From Rhizoctonia solani (taxonomy: Eukaryota > Basidiomycota > Agaricomycetes > Cantharellales > Ceratobasidiaceae): a DNA stretch of 64,000 bases. Under the pieces are notes generated by a model. The model was not told the DNA's origin and made no database searches. It saw nothing but the letters and a program-made list of their open reading frames with translations. Both the position numbers and the translations under genes were made by a program. This document shows positions 21,685 through 32,700 of the stretch, in pieces. Position 1 is the stretch's first letter. Each line of letters opens with the position of its first letter. Where the stretch lies: contig NC_057380.1 of the NCBI RefSeq assembly GCF_016906535.1, forward strand, positions 1,178,001 to 1,242,000. The letters are read 5' to 3'.

Positions 21685-24600
21685 CTACATGGTTTGAGCG
21701 GCTGCCTGCGGGCCTCCTCGTCTTCGGCCTATGCCCGTCTTGGCAATGAACTTTGCGACTGCTTCGAGACCTGCGAGGGAGCCAAACAGTGTGGGATCGT
21801 TAATGTTGGTGGAAAACTCACTAAGTATCCCCCTGTGTCCCGCCGTAGCGGGACAGGAGGTGGTTAAATGAAAGATAGTCTCTACCGACTCCCCGCAGGC
21901 ACACCTGGGATCTACGTCGTGATGGAATTGTGCGTGGTACTCGCCATAATGGCCGTGCCCGGTGAGGTATTGTACGAGGCGGCACTCGATGTCCCTGCCC
22001 AATTTGCTTGAGTTAAATATGGGATGTAATTTGAGCGCGGGTGGGCGGGGGATGTAGTATTTCGAGTTTATTCTTGTTTCTGAATGCTCGTACCATGCTT
22101 TCTTCCATGAACGTACGGTTTTGCGTGTTGCCTGTTCTTTCGCCCATGTGATGGTGCGATTGAATAAGGGGGTCGGGGCCACTCTAGCTCCTTCGTTAGC
22201 CAAACGATCCGCTCTTTCGTTGCCTTCGACTCCGTTGTGTCCGGGCGTCCATGTGATGTGTATGGATCGTTCTGGGTGTCCCTCCACAAATGCCTTGGCG
22301 GCGGGGACGAATATTCTGGACGCGTATTGGCACGGATGTCGCGAGAGGTCGGCGATTGATTTAACAGCGGACTGGTTGTCGCAATAGATGCGTATTTTGC
22401 GGTAACCTTGGTTTTCGGCTATTTGTTTAGCTTTCATGAACGCTAATAGAATTCCCAGCATTTCTGCATCGTATATGTTGGCTCGCGGTCCAATTCCGAT
22501 TGACGACGAAGACAAAGTCCTTTTTCCGGCACGTATCACGTAGCCGACGCCGACTTTCCGAATGCCATTGGACACCGCCGCGTGCCCATCTGAGTAGCCA
22601 AGAACGCTGGCATGACATTCTTCCAGCACGCTGATTTCGGATAGGATTTTGTTGCGGTATTCGTCACGTTTAAGGCCGTCGGTGGTGTCCTTGATTTTGA
22701 TTTGATCAGGGAATGGAATGGACGGATTGGATGGGTGGTTGATGTGCGGCGTGACAAACTCGATGTGTGGGTGGCTATGTGATGCAATGAAATGGATGGG
22801 GGATTCCAAGTTCTTGGTCTTGTTGTTCCTGTTGCTGTTGAGAGTGGGTGTATGCGTGTCCCATGATTCAGGGAGACGTTTAGCAACTTGGGACAACTTG
22901 GGGATGGTTCTGAGCTTGGTTGCGTAATTCATGATGAGCTTCTTGCACGTGATGTGCAGGGGTGGGATGGAGGCTAGGTGTTCAAGACAGGGATGGGAGT
23001 GGTTTTGAAGGCTCCAAGAAGCCATCTCAATCCTTGGTTCTGGACCTTCCTAAGCGGTTCAAGCAACGACTTCTGTCTACGCCCCAGAAACCACAGAGGG
23101 ATCCATATGTGAGGATGGGGATGACGCAGGTGATGTATAGGATGCGTGCGTGTTTGATGGTGAGTCCACGCTGTGTGTTGGCTAGCATTCTGAGTCCGGC
23201 TATGACAGCTTTGGCTTTGTTAGCGGAATTCAGGATGTGCTCTTTGAACAAGAGCTTCCTATCTAAGAAGAATCCTAGCCAACGGATACATCCTTGAGGC
23301 AGTATGGTGGAGTTCTTGCCATTCAGGGTAAGGTGAAGACTGGGGTTGGAAGAGTGATTAGAGTTGCGATAGAAGTGAATAAGGTCTGACTTATCAATTT
23401 CAAATTCAAGGCCAAGTTGGAGAGCTGTGTTGGACACGCGTGTGGCTATCCGCCTCATAGTAGACACATTATACTCATGGGACTTCCCCCAAGCCAGTAT
23501 AGTGAAGTCATCAATATATGCAAAGGATTGCGCGTGTGGGTCTTGTGCAGCAATAAGCAAGGGGGTGGAGTATAAGGAGGATAATATGGGGGATAGTGGA
23601 GAACCTTGGGGAATACCCACAGGGGGAAGTGCAATGGGAGGGCAGAGGTGCCCGTCAACCCTGAACTGCGCAGTTCTGTGGCTGAGATATGACTTGAGCC
23701 AATTGCAAATCTGGTTGGAGTATCCCATGCGGTCTAAGGTGTATATAAGTCTGCTGTGGTCCACATTGTTAAAGTATCCAGAGACGTCAAGGGTGATGAG
23801 TGAGACCCTGTGATTTGACTTCCAGTGAGTTTTGATGTCATGGATCATGCAGATCCCTGCATCGGTGCAAGATGTGATATCCCTCCCTCCAAATTGGCTA
23901 TGAGGGATGAGAGTGTGTTTACCAGCCTCAAAAGTGAGTCGGGTGGTAATGACTTTCTCCAAGAGCTTAGACAGGGTTTCTAATAGGGCAATTGGTCTGT
24001 AGTTCTTGGGTAGGGACATGTCTTGGCGACGGGGTTTGGGTATGGGGGCAATGACACAGCTTCGCAGCACAGTGGGGTGATATCCAATGTTAAGGCACAG
24101 ATTGAAGAGTCTGGCAAACAGTGATGTGTCGTACCAGAAAGCCCACTTTAGCAGCCTGTAGTTAGAACCAAAGACACCAGGTGATGATTTGTTGGATGTG
24201 TTTTGATGGCGTTAGCAATTTCGTCTACTGATATCTCCTGAAAAGGCCGCTTGGGCATGGCTTTAATCCCAAGTGGTTGTAGGGATATGTGGGGATTGGC
24301 GACAGTAGGGAAGAATTGTTTGGCTAGGTTTTCGGCTTTGTGGTGTGGGTGCGTGGCTGTGTTGCCGCCGTTGGGGTTTTTGATCGGGGGCAGTAGGGAT
24401 CGTCTTTTTCCTTGGAACCATTTCAGCGACTCGAAGACCTTGGACGTACGTATTTCAGATAGTATACGGTCACCGTTGTTTCGGCGAGCTCGTCTAATGG
24501 CGCCGCGTAGGGTAGCGCGTAGTTGGTCTCGGGTGCGTCCTTCGGGGTTATGTTTAAGGTCGTTGAGGGCGCCTGAGCATTCGGCGTTCCACCAAGGGGA

Positions 24601-25599
24601 TCGGACTGGTCCGCTACCTTTCTTTTTGTTGCCGTCGGGCATCGTTTTCATCGTGGCGGTTGACATCGCTTCCAAGATCGCCCCCGTGATCAAGTCAGCG
24701 TCTTCGGCCGTAGTGGGTTCTTCGGGGAGTTCGAATTTCTTGAGGGCGTTGGCATAAGCTTCCACCCATTTGTCCTCCCGCTTGGGGTCGATTTGCCTGT
24801 GCGGTGTTTGGACCGCGTCTTCATCAGGCAGGTTTTGATCGGACGGCTGGATCGACCATGTTATGGCCATATGGTCCGATCCGCACGATCTGCCTGTCGA
24901 GGGCGTGTCTACTTCCCAGTTGAAGTTAGGCCATGCCTCGACGGCCCTAGGGTTAAGAAAGGTGAGATCAATGATTGAATTGGATTCGGTATTGGGTGCA
25001 ATGCGTGTGGGGGAGGAGGTGGTGTTCATTAGGGTCAGGTCGTTGTACTCAGCGTAGTCCCTAAATTCTCTCTCGGTTTGGTTGGGGTGCCTGTTTTTCC
25101 ATTTGGAATTATCGAGGGCCCAATCGGGGTGGTGGAGGTTGAAGTCTCCTGTTAGGATGAGTGGGCGTTCGGCTGGGATGATTTGTTCGGTAAGGTGTTG
25201 GATTGTTTTGTAGGCGTCTTTTCCGTGTGCGTATGTGTTGATGATGGTGAATTTGTGGTTTTCGAGAGAGACGTCTAGTGCGAGGATATCGCGGTGGATC
25301 GGGACGCAGTTGGAGAATTGTGCGTGAATGTGTCGGTCTTTGCGGATATAGATGGCGACGCTCGGGCCTTGTGCTTCTTCGAAGCCGGGTGGAACGACGC
25401 ATAGATAATTGGGAGAGTTGACCGTGCCATAAATATTATGATGATTGGGGTTGGTATTTTTCTGGGAGCCGATGCGGCCCCACCATATGTCCTGAAAGAT
25501 AAATATGTCAAAGTGCGCGTACAGTGGTTCGTTTAGCAGGGCATGCATGCGCGGGTTGCATCCTGCCACGTTGAGTTGGATGATGTGTCTTTCAGTCAT
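21685..25599 (-). pseudogene. LINE ORF2: APE-type endonuclease, reverse transcriptase, RNase H (three frameshifts)
   Basis: The start is ATG 25599 (MTERHIIQLNV). The endonuclease part shows FQDIWWG, TGDFNLHHPDW and SDHMAITW. The reverse transcriptase shows NYRPIALLETLSKLLEK, QGSPLSPILS and FAYIDDFTILA. The RNase H part shows GYSDGHAAVSNG, IYCDNQSAVKSI and WTPGHNGVEGNERAD. A C-terminal CACG...HLTTSC zinc-binding motif precedes the stop near 21685. Frames change near 24190 (before NKSSPGVFG), near 23095 (GSLCGFWG against LWFLGRRQK) and near 22985 (PIPV/LEHLAS). Each looks like a one-base indel, so ORF2 is inactive unless these are assembly errors. The catalytic YIDD is intact. Confidence 0.85.
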
Positions 25600-27853
25600 T
25601 GCGGACCGATGACCGGTTTGCAATTAATTGCGTGATAGGGCGGCGGAATTCGGACATTTTGGGGCATTCGGTGGTGTTGAATCGGTGTCCGTGAAGACTG
25701 CAAGATGTGCAGTAAACGCACTCGCATGGGTTCCCTTTGCCTTCGCGGATGCATCGGGGGCAGTTGTCTGCGTTGTGTTCGTCGGTCGAGTGGTTGTTGC
25801 GTCCGCATTTGTGGCAGCGGGGTTTCTTGGTTCGGCATTGACGTTCGGTGTGTCCGTAGCGAACGCATTTAGTGCAGGTTTGCAGTAGGGGTTTGGGGTT
25901 AAACTTCTTGATTTCGCATTTCCTGCCGTAGATGAACAGGTTGGGTGAGCTCATTAGACGGGCCGAGGTGAGACCTCCTGCGTCTTCAAATGCGAACGAA
26001 ACGGTGGAGGCATGGCGTCCCTCGGCTTGTAATCGCGCGGGGTCTGCTAGCCAGTCGGGTGCGAGGGTAAGTTTGACTGAGCCAAATTTGGCGGAGTCAG
26101 GGAAGGCTTCGTTGAGGAGCTGAGTTAGCTCCTCGCGGTTGCGCATGCGTTGGAGAGAGCCGCCCATCCCGGTGGGGACGTTGGTGACGACTAGTCTGCT
26201 CCAAGGGACCTCAGGTCCGAATTCGTACTCAGGGAGTCGTAGACGATCCATGAGCAGTGGGATGGCGTTTTCAATCGCCGTGACGGAGACATTATTGGAG
26301 AAGGAAAGGTGAAGGCTTGCCTTTAGTGACCACCGGACTCTTGTGAGTCTGCCCTTGCCGAGGTTGCGGTTTGCGGCATCAAGGCATTCTCGCATGGCCA
26401 CGAATATGCTTTCGGGGTTTGGTTGGGTGACGGGTAGAGTTTTGAAACGAACAACAAAATTCTTGTCGTCGCTCTGTGCGGGCGCCGGTTTGGCGATATC
26501 CCTCTTGATAGCAGCGGCAATGTTAGAGGCTTTGACCTCCGGGGCTTTGGCTGGCGCCTTTGCCGCGACATTGGCAAAGCTTGGACGCGTTTGTGAGGAG
26601 TTGACGGTTGGGGCGGGACTTGGGTTAGTTGTGTGTTTGTTTCTAGACGTGCTCGTTTGTGCAGTGTGTACCTGCGGCGATTTGCCTTCGAGTTTGTCTA
26701 GTCGGGACTTGATATCGTCGAGCTGCCCCATCTTGGTTAAAATCGCCTGGAGCATGGCTTGAGTGGGATCGGTAGTGGCTGAGTGTGTTGGTGCTGGTGG
26801 GTTTGTGTAGCCTCCCCACTCGCCTGGTTTGGCGTCGGTTCCCCAGCAGATTTCGGTGGTTAGGGGGTTAGGTTGGTTCGGGCCGGGTTCGGGTTCGCCC
26901 ATGTATGTGTCTTCCTCTTCGTCTTGCTTCATCGGTGATTCCGGACGACTTGGTCCTGCTTCCGTGCCGTTGTAAAGCGCGTTTTCGGCGATTGAAGAGA
27001 TTTGGTTGCCTAGTTTTTCGATTTTTTGAATGAATGCGTTCGTGCTGCTCTTTTCTTCGTCGGTATCGTCATATAGTTGTCTGTTCTCGATGATGTTGGC
27101 GATGGCTTGGTTGGTGATGGTGTAGTACTTGATGCAGCGTTCGAGAGCTTCGTTGTCGGGGTAGCCTCCAGCCTCGAGGCGTTTAAACCAGTGTAGCTCT
27201 TGGCTGCTGAAAACCCAGTCTTCCATGGGGGTGACTTGTCTTTCGGTGGGTCTCGTGCGGTTTCGGGTGGGGGTGGTTGATCCTGGCCTAGATACGGCCT
27301 TCTCTTCAACGTATGTGATTTTGGGAGGGCTAGAGGAGGGTTCATCGTCCAACGTATATTCCGTGAGTTGCGCCAGCGCCGCGCCGGCATCTCTAACCTG
27401 TTCTGACTCTTGTGAGGAGCTGATGACCAGTGTGATGCCTGCGTTTGCGACGCCAGAGCTTCTCGGCGGGCTTGCGACGAGAGGAACAGTGGGGGGTGGG
27501 CTAAGGGTATAGTCCGATATGCGGTCAGTTTCGGCTAGCGCGCTAGCGACTGCCTCTTGTGTGCCTCCGCTAGGGATGGCAGAGAATGGATTTTTGTATA
27601 CAGGCTTACGGTTAGGGACATTGGCTATTTTTCTGGGTTTTTTGTCGGAATCATCGGATGCGTAAATAGATATGGAGTCATTAGAGTCGTTGTTTTTGGG
27701 TTTTTTGATGACTTTTCTAACAGTCGGGTAATCAGAAGCAATATCATGTTCGTGTATGCCAGTCAAATCAGAGGTAGAGCGAGTAGAACGACGCAAAATG
27801 TTCGAAAAGCGCGAGCTAATGCCTTTGCCCTTGGGCTCAGGATTGTCGGTCAT
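25592..27853 (-). CDS. LINE ORF1, gag-like nucleic-acid-binding protein with zinc knuckles
   Basis: I start at the ATG at 27853 (MTDNPEPKGKGISSRFSNIL) because the frame upstream runs into the target duplication. The product is about 753 residues. The N-terminal half is Ser/Pro-rich and likely disordered. The middle has FVVRFKTLPVTQPNPESIF. The C-terminus has cysteine-rich knuckles: CTKCVRYGHTERQC, then CHKCGRNNHSTDEHNADNC, then CVYCTSCSLHGH. The frame is intact. ORF1 proteins package LINE RNA into ribonucleoprotein. Its stop overlaps the ORF2 start by eight bases (ATGACTGA, 25599-25592). Confidence 0.9.
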   Translation of the reverse strand: MTDNPEPKGKGISSRFSNILRRSTRSTSDLTGIHEHDIASDYPTVRKVIKKPKNNDSNDSISIYASDDSDKKPRKIANVPNRKPVYKNPFSAIPSGGTQEAVASALAETDRISDYTLSPPPTVPLVASPPRSSGVANAGITLVISSSQESEQVRDAGAALAQLTEYTLDDEPSSSPPKITYVEEKAVSRPGSTTPTRNRTRPTERQVTPMEDWVFSSQELHWFKRLEAGGYPDNEALERCIKYYTITNQAIANIIENRQLYDDTDEEKSSTNAFIQKIEKLGNQISSIAENALYNGTEAGPSRPESPMKQDEEEDTYMGEPEPGPNQPNPLTTEICWGTDAKPGEWGGYTNPPAPTHSATTDPTQAMLQAILTKMGQLDDIKSRLDKLEGKSPQVHTAQTSTSRNKHTTNPSPAPTVNSSQTRPSFANVAAKAPAKAPEVKASNIAAAIKRDIAKPAPAQSDDKNFVVRFKTLPVTQPNPESIFVAMRECLDAANRNLGKGRLTRVRWSLKASLHLSFSNNVSVTAIENAIPLLMDRLRLPEYEFGPEVPWSRLVVTNVPTGMGGSLQRMRNREELTQLLNEAFPDSAKFGSVKLTLAPDWLADPARLQAEGRHASTVSFAFEDAGGLTSARLMSSPNLFIYGRKCEIKKFNPKPLLQTCTKCVRYGHTERQCRTKKPRCHKCGRNNHSTDEHNADNCPRCIREGKGNPCECVYCTSCSLHGHRFNTTECPKMSEFRRPITQLIANRSSVRND

Positions 27854-27881
27854 GGTCGCCGACGTCGTCACGTGACTTACC

Positions 27882-28176
27882 GTTAGGAACATGCTAGTAC
27901 TGTTTGGTCATCTAGTCCCCGATGACCGAGCCCTCCCCGACTCCTTCCTAAGCTAGCCTCAATGACTCGATTTCGACCGGCTTCTTCTGTCTTCGACGCC
28001 GGCACTGCTGTGTATATATAGTCGTGTTCAATGAAGATTTATTTTACCATTAATTGTTTTATTCGAGCATTCTATTGTACAACTCGGTGTTGAAGGTAAG
28101 GAGGCCAACTACATCTCTGTCTGATGTTATATGCGCAACTTACACTACATTATGCAGTATTAGTACGATTCTGTCT
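27882..28176. other. hAT 5' subterminal sequence right of the LINE
   Basis: About 300 bp of hAT leader between the LINE target duplication and the transposase start. It includes a TATATATA stretch near 28012 that could be the transposase promoter. No gene is seen. Confidence 0.4.
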
Positions 28177-28687
28177 ATGCCTGCTACCATGAAACGCACT
28201 CTCAGTCGTCCTTGTGGAGACTCCCAACCGCAAAAGCAAGCCAAACATGCTGGCCCGGCTTTTGATGCAGTTCCAACTGAGACCAATCCACTCTGGATCG
28301 ACAACAGTGAGCATTCGTTGCCAGGGAGTAGAATTTGATCTGGTCCTATGCCTGATCTTCTTGCGCGTGAGCTCACCAAGCCATGCCATCCTGCTAGTGA
28401 TGATGCACTGCGTCAAGACAACGCATACTATCATTGCATAGCAAGCTCTGTGTGCGGATGGACGCTCAAAGCTTGGGACAGAAATCTGCCCCGCATCTAC
28501 AAGCATGCAGGACGATGTCGGGCACTTTGTAACTGGAGACCAGCGCTCTTCCAGAGAGCCAAATCCGCCTTGGCTAGCATGGCACCCGGCGGGTTTGGAG
28601 AACCTGATGCAAATGTGCAAGATCATAGTAGCCCAAATGATCTTACAGCCTTGCATGAACTCCCAGCCCCCAACCCCTTCTTGAGCT
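28177..28687 (+). pseudogene. hAT transposase, N-terminal part (BED-like finger), cut by the Gypsy insertion
   Basis: ATG 28177 begins MPATMKRTLSRPCGDSQPQK. A frame change or intron near 28300 leads to ELTKPCHPASDDALRQDNAY and on to HCIASSVCGW and IYKHAGRC, cysteines and histidine spaced like a BED zinc finger for DNA binding. The frame reads LSYS up to 28692. It resumes at 35139 in the same phase after the Gypsy element and one copy of its duplication are removed. Confidence 0.65.
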
Positions 28688-28692
28688 ATAGC

Positions 28693-29276
28693 TGTCCTAG
28701 ACGTCTGTAAGGACGTCAAGGGGGTTGGCGCTTGCGGCCAGATGTATCTAAGTGGAGAACCGCATAAGGCGGCGGCAAGCTATCCTACGACAACGACCAG
28801 CTATACTACGGTGATCAAGGCCGTAAGGGCAATGACCAACTATGTAACTACAGCAAGAGAGCCGCTTAAGGCGGTGTGGACTAAGTAGCTAAGTGGGTTA
28901 CTGGGCTTAAGGCCCTTGTACAGTGATGGGGATGCGACAAGAGGTAATCGACCTGGGTGTTACCATGGTCGGTTGGCCTCCTTATATATTCTACAGAGTG
29001 ACTAGTTACAAATACATCATATCCAATATGTAATCCAATAAGAACCCCGTTCCGCAGTCGGCCTTACTCATGCATACGTGTCACTGACGTGTCATAGTGA
29101 TGTCATCAGGTGGAGGTGGCTACGTGTGCTGAGGTAAGCGCGGAAGGGGACGTGGCTTGGCGCTTAGCGTATGATATAAGCGCCGAAGTCACGTGATTGA
29201 AAATGTTGTCCGTTTGTCTTCGTTTAAATTCGAGAAAATGGGAATAAATTCCCTGGTATCGAGTGTGTCTACGACA
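28693..29276 (-). repeat. 3' LTR of the Gypsy element
   Basis: 584 bp, in plus-strand terms beginning TGTCCTAGACG and ending CTACGACA. It differs from the other LTR at about seven sites, all transitions. It contains TCACGTGA near 29191. Confidence 0.95.
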
Positions 29277-29514
29277 CTGCCCCCCCTCTAAGGACCTTGG
29301 CAGCGCCGAGGGCCTTTTTTCTCATCTCTTCCTCATATTTTTTCAAAATTTTCCCCGCATTTTTGAGGTTCTCTCGGGGCTCCCACGTGTTCTCCTCCGG
29401 TCCGTAGCCCTTCCATTTGACCCTGAAGAACCATTTTCCGTCTCTTTCCTCCATGTCTGTTATCCCTTCTACTTCGTATTCCTCTTCCCCGTCCACAGTG
29501 ACTGGAGGGGACAA
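29269..29514 (-). pseudogene. Gypsy integrase C-terminal chromodomain (frameshifted)
   Basis: YEVEGITDMEERDGKWFFRV then KWKGYGPEENTWEPREN is a classical chromodomain, which directs integration to methylated histone H3 in chromoviruses. It lies in a different frame from the integrase (NCPLQSLW against PPVTVDGEEEYEVEG), apparently by loss of one C in a run near 29508. The stop lies inside the 3' LTR. Confidence 0.85.
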
Positions 29515-32500
29515 TTTTCAAAGGTACGCTTTTTGTCCCTCTTGACCTTAGATAAGAGTCCCACATAGAAGACATTGTGAATCCGCATGGTTGGGGGGAG
29601 TTCTAAGCGGTAAGCTTGGTCGGAGATTTTCTCAATAACCTTGAAGGGTCCCAGACGTTGTTCCGTTAGTTTGGGACTTAGTGTTTTAAGGTTAACGTTT
29701 TTGGCGTCCAACCAGGCTTCTTCTCCAATCTCGAATTCCGTTGGGCTTCCTTCTCCTCCGATTGTCATCCTTTGTTTGGACTGTCGGAGGGCTGACTCCA
29801 CCTCCTTCCATTGTGCCTCCATTGTTTGGGCAAGGTCGTCTGCCTCCGGGACATCTGTTGGTACGCTTGACGGAGTTAAGGTAGGTTCCCAGCCGTACAG
29901 AGCTTTAAAGGGAGTTTTGCCCGTGCTGCTATGTACCGCGTTATTGTATGCAAACTCCGCCATCGGAAGCCATTTGGTCCAGTCCCTTTGGTTGACTCCT
30001 GAGTATGCTCTAAGGAAGTGTTCAATGGAGGGGTTTACTTGTTCCGTTTGGCCGTCGCTCTGAGGGTGGTATGCCAATGAGAAGTGCGGGTCAATCCCAA
30101 GGCGTTTGTAAAGAGCCCGTAAGAATTTGTTATTGAAGACCCTTCCTCTATCCAATACTGTTTTTTCCGGCATTCCATGGCGTTTCCATACGTGTTCCAG
30201 GAACAACTCCGCTAGCTTGGGTGCTCTCAGCTTTTTGGAGCATTTGACAAAGATCCCATATTTGGTGAAGCTGTCTACTATGACCAGGATGGAGTTGTTG
30301 CTTCCGTCCTTTGGTAAATCTACAATCATGTCATAAGAAACGTGTTGCCACGGCCTGGATGGGAGTTTGAGTGGCTGTGGGGGGATGGAAGCGTATTTTG
30401 GTTTCCAGATCCGTTGGCAAGTTTCACAGGAATCCACGTGCCAGTATGTATCTGCTCGGATGCCTGGCCAATAGTAGTTGCGTGAGACTAGTTCTAGGGT
30501 ACGCTGCCTGCCAGGGTGCCCTGCCAAGGGACTATCGTGGAATATCCGTAGGAGATCCGTCCTCAAAGAGCCCACATCTGGGACCACAATACGTCCTTGG
30601 TAGAACAATAGACCTGCCTCCATTTCGTAATCCTTAAATGCGCGTTTGATAGAAGGTGGGGCTTTGGACTCGTTTTGTAGGAACTGTAGGATTTCTTCCA
30701 AAGACTTGTCCTGATCGAGTGACGATTCAATCTGGCGTTGTAATTCCTTCTCTGGCGTAACTAAGGCTACGTTTGCAAATATGGGTTCCGGGAGCATGGT
30801 TTGGTCAGCGGGTGGAATATCGGCGTGATCAGAACGGCGTGAGAGGGCATCGGGTTTTCCTGACTGCTTTCCCGGGCGGTAAACAATTTGGAAGTTGTAG
30901 CCTGCTAACAGTAGGTGCCATCTTGCGTGTTGACGGTTGAATGTCCGGGACTCCTTCCAATATTCCAGGTTGCGGTGGTCAGTGAACACAGTGATAGGGT
31001 GAACGGTTCCTTCCAAGAAGATACGCCAATACTTGAAGGAGCGGATGATGGCTAGCAGCTCCTTGTCATGGGTGTCATAGTTCTGTTTGGCGCCCTTGAA
31101 TGACTCAGATAGGAAGCCAAGAGGATGAAGTTGGCCGTCTTCCTGCCGTTGGCTGAGTATAGCACCTAGGGCTGCGCCGGAAGCGTCTGTCTCCAGAAAA
31201 TAAGGCTTGGTAGGGTCAGCGTGACGGAGTACGGGGGCGTTGGTTATGGCGTCCTTCAGCCCTTGGAATGCTTCCTGTTCCTTTGTGTTCCATTTCCAAG
31301 GCGTATCCTTCTTGACTAGGTTATGTAGCGGCCTAGCCACATGGCTGAAGTTGGCAACAAATCGGCGGAGGAAATTGGCGAAGCCTAGGAACAATTGGAC
31401 TTCCTTGACTTTAGTGGGCACCGGCCATTCTTGTACTGCCTGGATCTTGAGTTTATCCAGACTAAACCCCTTATCGGATACAATAATCCCAAGGTATTCC
31501 ACAGAGGTAACGTGGAAAGTACATTTAGACGCTTTGCAGAACAGCTGATTTTCCATTAGACGCCGTAAGACTTCATGAACGTGTTGTGTGTGTGATGCGT
31601 CATCCTTTGAGTAGATCAGGATGTCATTGAGGTAAATGATGACGCATACATCTAACAGGTCTTTAAACAACTCGTTCATAAAATGTTGAAAGGCGGCGGG
31701 AGCGTTGGTGAGGCCAAATGTCATGACTAAGGATTCGTACAAGCCATACTTGGTGCGGAACGCAGTTTTCCATTCATTGCCCTCCTTAACTTGGACATTG
31801 TTGTACCCCCATCTTAGGTCTAGCTTGGTGAAGATTTTGGCGCCACGGAGTTGGGCCATAAGATCATTGGGACGGGGTAGCGGGTACACGTTTTTCTTTG
31901 TCCGGTTGTTGAGGCGACGGTAATCAACGACCAAGCAACGGGAACCATCCTTTTTGGGGACAAACATCACGGGGGAACTGATGGAAGACTTGCTCGGGCG
32001 GATCTTCCCTGCTTTCAACTCATCCCTAAGCCAGTCCTTGAGCGTGGCAGACTCAGCGTCTGTCATACTATAAAGGGGAGAATTGAGGGGGCCTTCTTTG
32101 GTAAGTTCAATGCCAATATCGTAGTGCCTGTGGGGGGGAAGCTTATTGAATTCTTCCTCTCCAAATACCTTGGCGTATTGATGGTACTTGGGGGGTACTC
32201 CTTCAAGGGGGTTCTTGTCAGCTTCCTCCTCCTCGGCAATGGCCACGTGTTCCGGTGGGGCATGAGGAAAGGAGAGGGTGCGTTGGTTCCAATCAATTTC
32301 TGGGTTGTGGGCGTCTAGCCATTTCAATCCCAAGATGGCGGCGTGAGACCCTGTATTGCAGATAAGGAAGGTCTTGGTCATTTTCTTGCCATCAAGGGAG
32401 AAGGTTAGGTTGGCCTTCTTCCAGATTTTGCCTGCCTGGGGGCTCAACCCATCAAGCATAGTAACAGTACGGGGATGAGGGAGATCTATAAGGGGGAGGC

Positions 32501-32700
32501 GTAATGTCTTGGCAGTGCGTGGGTGGAGGAATGAGGATGTGGCGCCTGAATCAATCAGGACTTCTAATGTTTCCGCTTTTTTCTCTGGTTGAATTGGAAT
32601 TGTAAAAAGTGGGGCATTTCTATTGATACTATTCGATATGTTACAAAATTCAAAACAACCAGAGTCCTTGGGGTCCTTGCGCGCGGCAGCAGGTACCCTT
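29469..32700 (-). pseudogene. Gypsy Pol: protease, reverse transcriptase, RNase H, integrase
   Basis: The -1 frame runs unbroken from the gag end to 29469. In order: protease LEVLIDSGATSSFLHPRTA; reverse transcriptase SSPVMFVPKKDGSRCLVVDY, FRTKYGLYESLVMTFGLTNA and IIYLNDILIYS (YLND where YxDD is required, AAT at 31626-31628); RNase H FLETDASGAALGAILSQ and HRNLEYW; integrase zinc finger HPGRQRTLELVSRNYYW with CETC; and core with IVDSFTKY, VLDRG and HPQSDGQTEQVN. The first catalytic Asp of reverse transcriptase is Asn, so the element is probably dead. A one-base shift near 29508 separates the chromodomain. Confidence 0.85.

Larger units (their letters stand above)
21388..27867 (-). mobile_element. 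Full-length LINE retrotransposon (6.48 kb) with RNase H domain
   Basis: The element reads on the minus strand. Its 3' end is a 23-nt poly(T) on the plus strand (21388-21410), that is a poly(A) tail. The 5' end is at about 27867, only 14 nt before the ORF1 ATG. The 14-bp duplication TCACGTGACTTACC flanks it at 21374-21387 and 27868-27881. It carries a gag-like ORF1 and an ORF2 with endonuclease, reverse transcriptase and RNase H, in the order of fungal Tad/I-like LINEs. The element sits in the subterminal part of the hAT transposon. Confidence 0.9.

Noticed and set aside
25100..27400. Open plus and second minus frames over the LINE
   Set aside because: They are shadows of ORF1 and ORF2, which carry zinc knuckles and catalytic motifs.
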